A DNA stretch of 64,000 nt from Lepraria neglecta (lineage: Eukaryota; Ascomycota; Lecanoromycetes; Lecanorales; Stereocaulaceae): the NCBI GenBank assembly GCA_033220425.1, contig CM065649.1, positions 4,650,001 to 4,714,000 of the forward strand, written 5' to 3'. Numbering within the stretch: the first letter of the stretch is position 1; each line of letters starts with the position of its first letter. A program made the position numbers and the translations under genes. Shown in pieces: positions 58,301-64,000 of the stretch. Below the pieces are notes generated by a model. That model made no database searches, was not told where the DNA came from, and saw only the letters and a list, made by a program, of their open reading frames with translations.

Positions 58301-59568
58301 GGCTAGCGCGACGTCCTAGAGCAAATATCTGTCTTCGGTGATGGGCAGGAAGAAATCCTCACAAATTTTAGCGTCTTGATTAGCGAATCTCTAATGATCA
58401 GCTATACTGGTGGCATCGAGCTTCCTCTCGACACGGGCATCCTGTTTCTTGGTGGTGCAGCCACCAACATCACCATACCATACCGAGGTGATCCCATAGA
58501 CGCATACACCCCGTTAGGCGGCCTCGCCTCTCTGGAACAAAACGGAATCCTACCTTCGTCATCCTGGGGACTCCACCTCGGCTCAGCACTTCACCCTATT
58601 CCCGGCTCCCTCTACTTTGGCGGCTACGACCAATCCCGCGTCTTAACCCCTCCGCTGACCTATAATACCACCGCCTTACTCACAAACATAAACCTCAACA
58701 GCACCCTCCCCGCCTTCTCAAGCACCTCCAACGTCCTCTCTGTAGGCACCGACAGCCTAATCTCCTCCAATACCACGGCAATTCCACCGTCCCTGAACCC
58801 GCTCTCCCTTACCTCTATCTGCCCCCAGAAACATGCACAAACCTTGCCTCACCCCTACCATTAGTATACCCTACAACCCTCCAGCTCTACACCTGGGACA
58901 CCACACACCCCTCCCTTCCCAACCTCCTCGCTTCCACCTCCTCCATCCTCTTCGCTTTCACAAACGCCACAAACGCTTCCACCACCATCGCCGTCCCCCT
59001 CGCCCTCCTCAATCTCACCCTCACGTTCCCTCTAGTGCCATCCCCAACGCCATACTTTCCCTGCAGACCCTACGTACCCGGAGCCTCTGGCCTGGCCGGC
59101 GAACTGCTGATACAATACTACCTCGGCCGCGCTTTTCTGCAGGCGGCCTTCGTAGGGCAGAATTGGGGCGCTGGCGTGTCTTGGGTGGCATAGGCGCCGG
59201 GGCCGGGCCCCCCGAATTCTCAGGTTGTGAGTATCCAGAGGGGCAATGTGGGTATCCAAGCCGTGGCGCAAGCACCCGGCTGGCGGGATAGTTGGACTGG
59301 CGTGTTGAATGAGGAGGGGACGATTGCCGTGAGCGCGCACAGTACATCTTCTTCTAGCGGAGGTGGTCTCTCCAAGGGCGCTAAAGCGGGCGTTACGCTT
59401 GGTGAAATGGATGGCCGGCCGCTGGTGCATGAGACTTATGGGCAGTGTTTGATTGAGGTGGGAGGTTCTGATAAAGCTGCCGAGCTGGAAGTTGTGCGTA
59501 GGGCGGAACTGCAAGCAAATTGGGTCGGTGGTGAGTTACAAGGAGATGACGCTAGTGTTCGTAGTTGA
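58301..59568 (+). pseudogene. Remnant of a secreted aspartic-protease-like gene (peptidase A1 fold)
   Basis: The plus strand reads 'VFGDGQEEILTNFSVLISES', then 'GGLASLEQNGILPSSSWGLHLGSA' and 'PIPGSLYFGGYDQSRV' in one frame. That is the flap-to-middle region of the fungal A1-like family (ILPSxSW, GSLxLGGYDxSR). After a frameshift near 58810 it continues as 'YLYLPPETCTNLASPL', 'PYFPCRPY' and 'YYLGRAFLQAAFVG', matching the C-terminal lobe ending. A TAG at 59191-59193 then interrupts, and a Ser/Gly-rich segment ('SSSSGGGLSKGAKAGV') resembles the linker seen before a transmembrane anchor. The first catalytic Asp lobe is missing. No intact open reading frame spans it. Confidence 0.7.
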
Positions 59569-60025
59569 GTATATATATCACGCTGAAAGAGCTTTCCTAC
59601 CTTTCATTGTATCTCGTCCATATATGTACGCCACGTACTTAGGTCAGTAGTTACCGTTTGCGCTCGGGAAAGGGAGTATAGCCGCTCCGTTATTCCTATA
59701 ATATAAGATTCTATATCTCTTATCTTAGTACTTTACCTTACTTCAAGTTCTTATTATTAAATTCTGACATATTTATAGAGCCTAGATCGTAGTCTGGTAT
59801 AGTAAAATTCTTTACGGGAAGACCTTTACCGGAAGGTTCATACTATGGCGACAAAATTCAGTGAACCATCGATAGCATCCGATCCAGGGCTAGATCAAGA
59901 GCACTCGGTAAATTCGAAATCAACCTAGCTTACGTTAGATATAGACACAACCAATCTAACGTCATACGATATATTTATCTTCAAAGAGATATGCAGAGAA
60001 GCTTGCAGCTTTCAAAAGGTTGCAC
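59569..60025. other. AT-rich spacer, possible RIP-affected or transposon-derived DNA
   Basis: About 59640-59990 is rich in TA steps and A/T runs (TATATCTCTTATCTTAG, TTATTATTAAATTC) compared with adjacent coding DNA. No gene is seen. Confidence 0.45.
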
Positions 60026-61272
<1,247 letters not shown>

Positions 61273-63107
61273 GTTGAGGAAGATAGTACCTGGTAGTTAT
61301 CTCACGAAGCTTGGTCCTGGGAGAGCCATGAGTAGGGTTGGTGCCTTGGTGGCTAGGATTGAAAGCCGCTGGTCTGCTCTGCTATGATTCTCCACCAACG
61401 TACAATACCTCGTCAGGCATTCCTCACGCCTGGTTCCTTTTGAGTCGGTCAGAATGTGTTCAATTGTGCTGGTATATTGCTCAGATAATCCTCACGCCAG
61501 GCAAGCCGCATCCAGCGCTCTTTCCGACGGAGACGGGACATACGAACAGTAGGACAGTAATTGATACGGGCCAACTGACGTACATCATCTCAAGCTAGCA
61601 CTTTTGGGGACACTGATGTGGGAGAATGGGTGCGCTATATCCTCGGCAATTGTGAGTTCTTCGAGCATGCAGGCTGATCTTGATGGATGAGACACGACTC
61701 TCCAACAGAAAGCCCGGGCTTGCCAAGACGCTTTGTCATGAGTGGAGTTAAAAACGCGGTGAATCTCACGCAGGAGCTACTGTGCGTAAGACTGCATGAA
61801 CCAGCCATGCGAAATGTAACCGTACTTCGGAGGATTTCCGTTTCATGGCTGACAGGAGAGCATGAGATCTACAGCACGCTATCACGTTCTACCGTTTTCT
61901 TCTGTCAGCCGTGCAGACGCAAGGCCAGGCGGTGAAGAGACGCCAAACCTCGTGTGAATGAGCTCAAAAACCATACGTTCTACTTCCCTGTTGATGGTTG
62001 ACAACACGTATGGTAAATGCAGATCACGAAAGTCTGCATTAGTGCTCTGAAAGTCTGATTCGCCTCGCCACGCAGCTTGCTATATCCTAACTTCGAATAT
62101 GCCGGTTTTGTATTATTGTAACCGCATCGTGAAATAGGTCGTAATTATCAGGTAATTTTCCCTTAATGCCAGGCTTGGCGCTTGGTTGATTATCCCTAAT
62201 TGCGCTAATCAGCTCGGCGCTTTGTCGAAGGACATACATTGTGAATTCTTTCACTTGCTTCAGAATCGTGCAGGTTGTCCAGTCTCAATCTGCTGCATCA
62301 CCCACTTCTGTCCTTCTCCCCAATACCGCACCCCGTTCTCCTCGAATCGGACGTCCCATCCCTTGCATCTACCTTACCACACCTCTTGGATTCCCTGAAT
62401 CGATCTCGCCGCTTGCAGCAGCTCCCTCACTTGCCTTTCCTCTTCCCGCCACCATCTTCGCTATCATTAGCCAGCTCTACCTAAACACCTGCCGAAGGGG
62501 ACTCCAGCTGCAGACTTCGTTACTGTGCGTGCACTCATGCTGCAGTCGACGGTACAAGAGCAGTGGGAGACGTGCATAGAACTAATACTTTTCGCGGGTT
62601 GAGGGAGCTGGACTCCGAAGCTGGAAAGAGAGAGATGACCAACTGATGAGGAATAACGATGGCGCTGGTGTCGACGGCGAGAGGGGCTCGTGCGTGGGGC
62701 GACATACTGAATTCTCTCGACGGCTGTTGCAGCCAGAGGATGGGGATCAGCTCCACCCTCTACAATACTTGATATAGGTAAACAAAATGTTGGACAGAGA
62801 TGGCGATCAATTGATTTTACAAATTGCCTCTTTCCAAAACTGGGAGGCTCTGCTGGAGCATCTAGCTATAACTCAGTGAAGCATTCTTGGCGTCCTTTGA
62901 CTGCAACTGTCGACCGGAGTCATCTGTCTACGAACAAAACTTGCTTGCTCTGACCTCTAGTTGTCAAGTACATCTCTTGGCTACGTTGGAAGATGCCCAC
63001 CAATACTATGTCTGCAGGTAAATTCTTGATTCAACGGCACACCATTTTTCCGTTTGCTGGCTAGCTACATTTCCCGCATTGGCCCACGTTTGCCTTGCTG
63101 GCCAAAA
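61273..63107. other. Intergenic, about 1.8 kb
   Basis: No gene is recognised. A pair of complementary 9-mers (ACCATACGT at about 61969 and ACGTATGGT at about 62006) could form a stem. ORFs at 62241-62579 (+) and 62756-62535 (-) lack recognisable content, and the minus one has no ATG at its open end. Confidence 0.45.
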
Positions 63108-64000
63108 TTATCCCTTACCTAGCCCTCTGAGAAACGTTATGAACTCCATCTCCGCGGTCTTATCCCTCGCGAGCAACCCGCGAAACCACGTCGCCAACGC
63201 CATAACCCTACACTCGCAGACCGGCATTCGGAGCGGATCCCAATCCGCTAAGCCCTCCCCATGCTTTTTCCACCTTACCAACTTCGTGTCCTCATCCTTT
63301 GCACTGAATAGATCAACTAGATCAATCGGCGGGCCGCCAGTACATACAGGACAAACCCGAGTATGGTAAGCGTACGAGCACGTAACGATCGCGCTCTTGA
63401 GTACGCCGGGGATAACGAGAGGGTTGAGTAAGAGGCGGGCAGTGGGTGTGGGGCTGGTAGATTCGTGTGCGACAACGCGGGAGATTTGAGCGGCATTCCA
63501 CACAGCGGTGCGGGCGTCGGAGGACCTACACCAGGCGCGGATACGTGCTTTGTTTTTCTGCTTGGTCATTGCGGTGCCTGTGCGGCACTTGAAGCAGCAA
63601 TCTTGGCCTTGGAGTAATTTTAGAGGGGCATGGAGCGTGAGGGCAGAAACATGCCAGAGTGTGAGGTTGAGAGGGGAGAAGATGTCAGCACTGGAGGTGG
63701 AGGTGGAAAAGTAATTTTGGCGGAGAAGGCAGTCTTTTTCTGTGCTGATCCGCCAAAGATCCAGATGGGTACGCCAGAGCTGGACGGCATCTCTAGGTGT
63801 TGAGTTTAGGACGAGCTCGTCAGACTCGCAGCTGTGAGCTTCGCGTGCTGCCTCCCAAATTCCGACTTGGAGGGAACAGAGACCAAAATGGTAGTCTGCT
63901 ACGGTGAGATGGTAGGGTAGGTGGCTCCGGCGGTCGAAATCAAGCGCATCGCGCATGAGAAAGCAGTGGAAGGCCTTCTCGCGGCCTGCAGGCTCGTTCC
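63108..64000 (-). CDS. Fungal transcription factor, C-terminal part (5' end outside window)
   Basis: The frame is open from the right edge of the window to the stop at 63108, about 297 residues of C-terminus. 'AFHCFLMRDALDFDRRSHLPYHLTVADYHFGLCSLQVGIWEAAREAHSC' and 'LWHVSALTLHAPLKLLQG' fit the C-terminal region of C2H2-type fungal transcription factors that carry a fungal_trans-like domain. The end ('ALATWFRGLLARDKTAEMEFITFLRGLGKG') is the helical close of that domain. The DNA-binding fingers would lie upstream, outside the window, so the class is inferred. Cys-rich spots (CCFKCRTG, CPVCTGG) are isolated pairs, not full fingers. No intron is evident in this part. Methionine 63956 is internal. 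Confidence 0.7.
   Translation of the reverse strand, partial: NEPAGREKAFHCFLMRDALDFDRRSHLPYHLTVADYHFGLCSLQVGIWEAAREAHSCESDELVLNSTPRDAVQLWRTHLDLWRISTEKDCLLRQNYFSTSTSSADIFSPLNLTLWHVSALTLHAPLKLLQGQDCCFKCRTGTAMTKQKNKARIRAWCRSSDARTAVWNAAQISRVVAHESTSPTPTARLLLNPLVIPGVLKSAIVTCSYAYHTRVCPVCTGGPPIDLVDLFSAKDEDTKLVRWKKHGEGLADWDPLRMPVCECRVMALATWFRGLLARDKTAEMEFITFLRGLGKG

Overview
The window is nuclear DNA of a filamentous ascomycete (Pezizomycotina). Genes are broken by many short spliceosomal introns (mostly 44-99 nt, GT...AG with CTAAC/CTAAT-like branch sites). The recognisable proteins are standard fungal housekeeping proteins, and no bacterial operon structure, CRISPR array or rRNA is visible. A Dothideomycete is my best guess, partly because one gene carries two sequence-related, over-long introns resembling the 'introner-like elements' reported from that class. 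Exon boundaries below were worked out by hand from splice motifs and reading-frame continuity.

Left part (1-16 kb) is dense and conserved: the 3' end of a haspin-type kinase, an ENT nucleoside transporter, a mitochondrial half-ABC transporter (Mdl1 type), calmodulin, the t-SNARE Tlg2, the Hsp90 co-chaperone Cdc37, clathrin light chain, the CTD-interacting protein Rtt103, and a sugar/polyol MFS transporter. Tlg2 and clathrin light chain both act in TGN/endosome traffic, and TRAPP subunit Trs20 lies further right. Two pairs share short divergent promoters (calmodulin/TLG2 and clathrin light chain/RTT103).

Middle part (16.5-32 kb) is a decay zone. It has an allantoate-permease-family transporter with one nonsense codon and one frameshift, a secreted protein, the wreck of a triose-phosphate/nucleotide-sugar transporter (DUF250/TPT type) beside the wreck of a UDP-glucose 6-dehydrogenase, an intact epoxide hydrolase, and then about 7 kb in which I recognise no gene.

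The 32-47.4 kb part is conserved again: a TALE homeobox factor, the ER ubiquitin ligase Doa10/Ssm4, a 1537-residue Ala/Ser-rich repeat protein of unknown function, and Trs20.

Right part (47.4-64 kb) is accessory: an orphan ORF, a PTH11-like/rhodopsin-fold membrane protein, an MFS transporter convergent with an O-methyltransferase, remnants of an aspartic-protease-like gene and of a DAHP synthase, AT-rich patches, and at the edge the 3' part of a fungal transcription factor. Four broken metabolic or transport genes plus one protease relic in one 64 kb window suggest loss of specialised functions. Some, but not all, of the stop codons fit the C-to-T pattern of repeat-induced point mutation.
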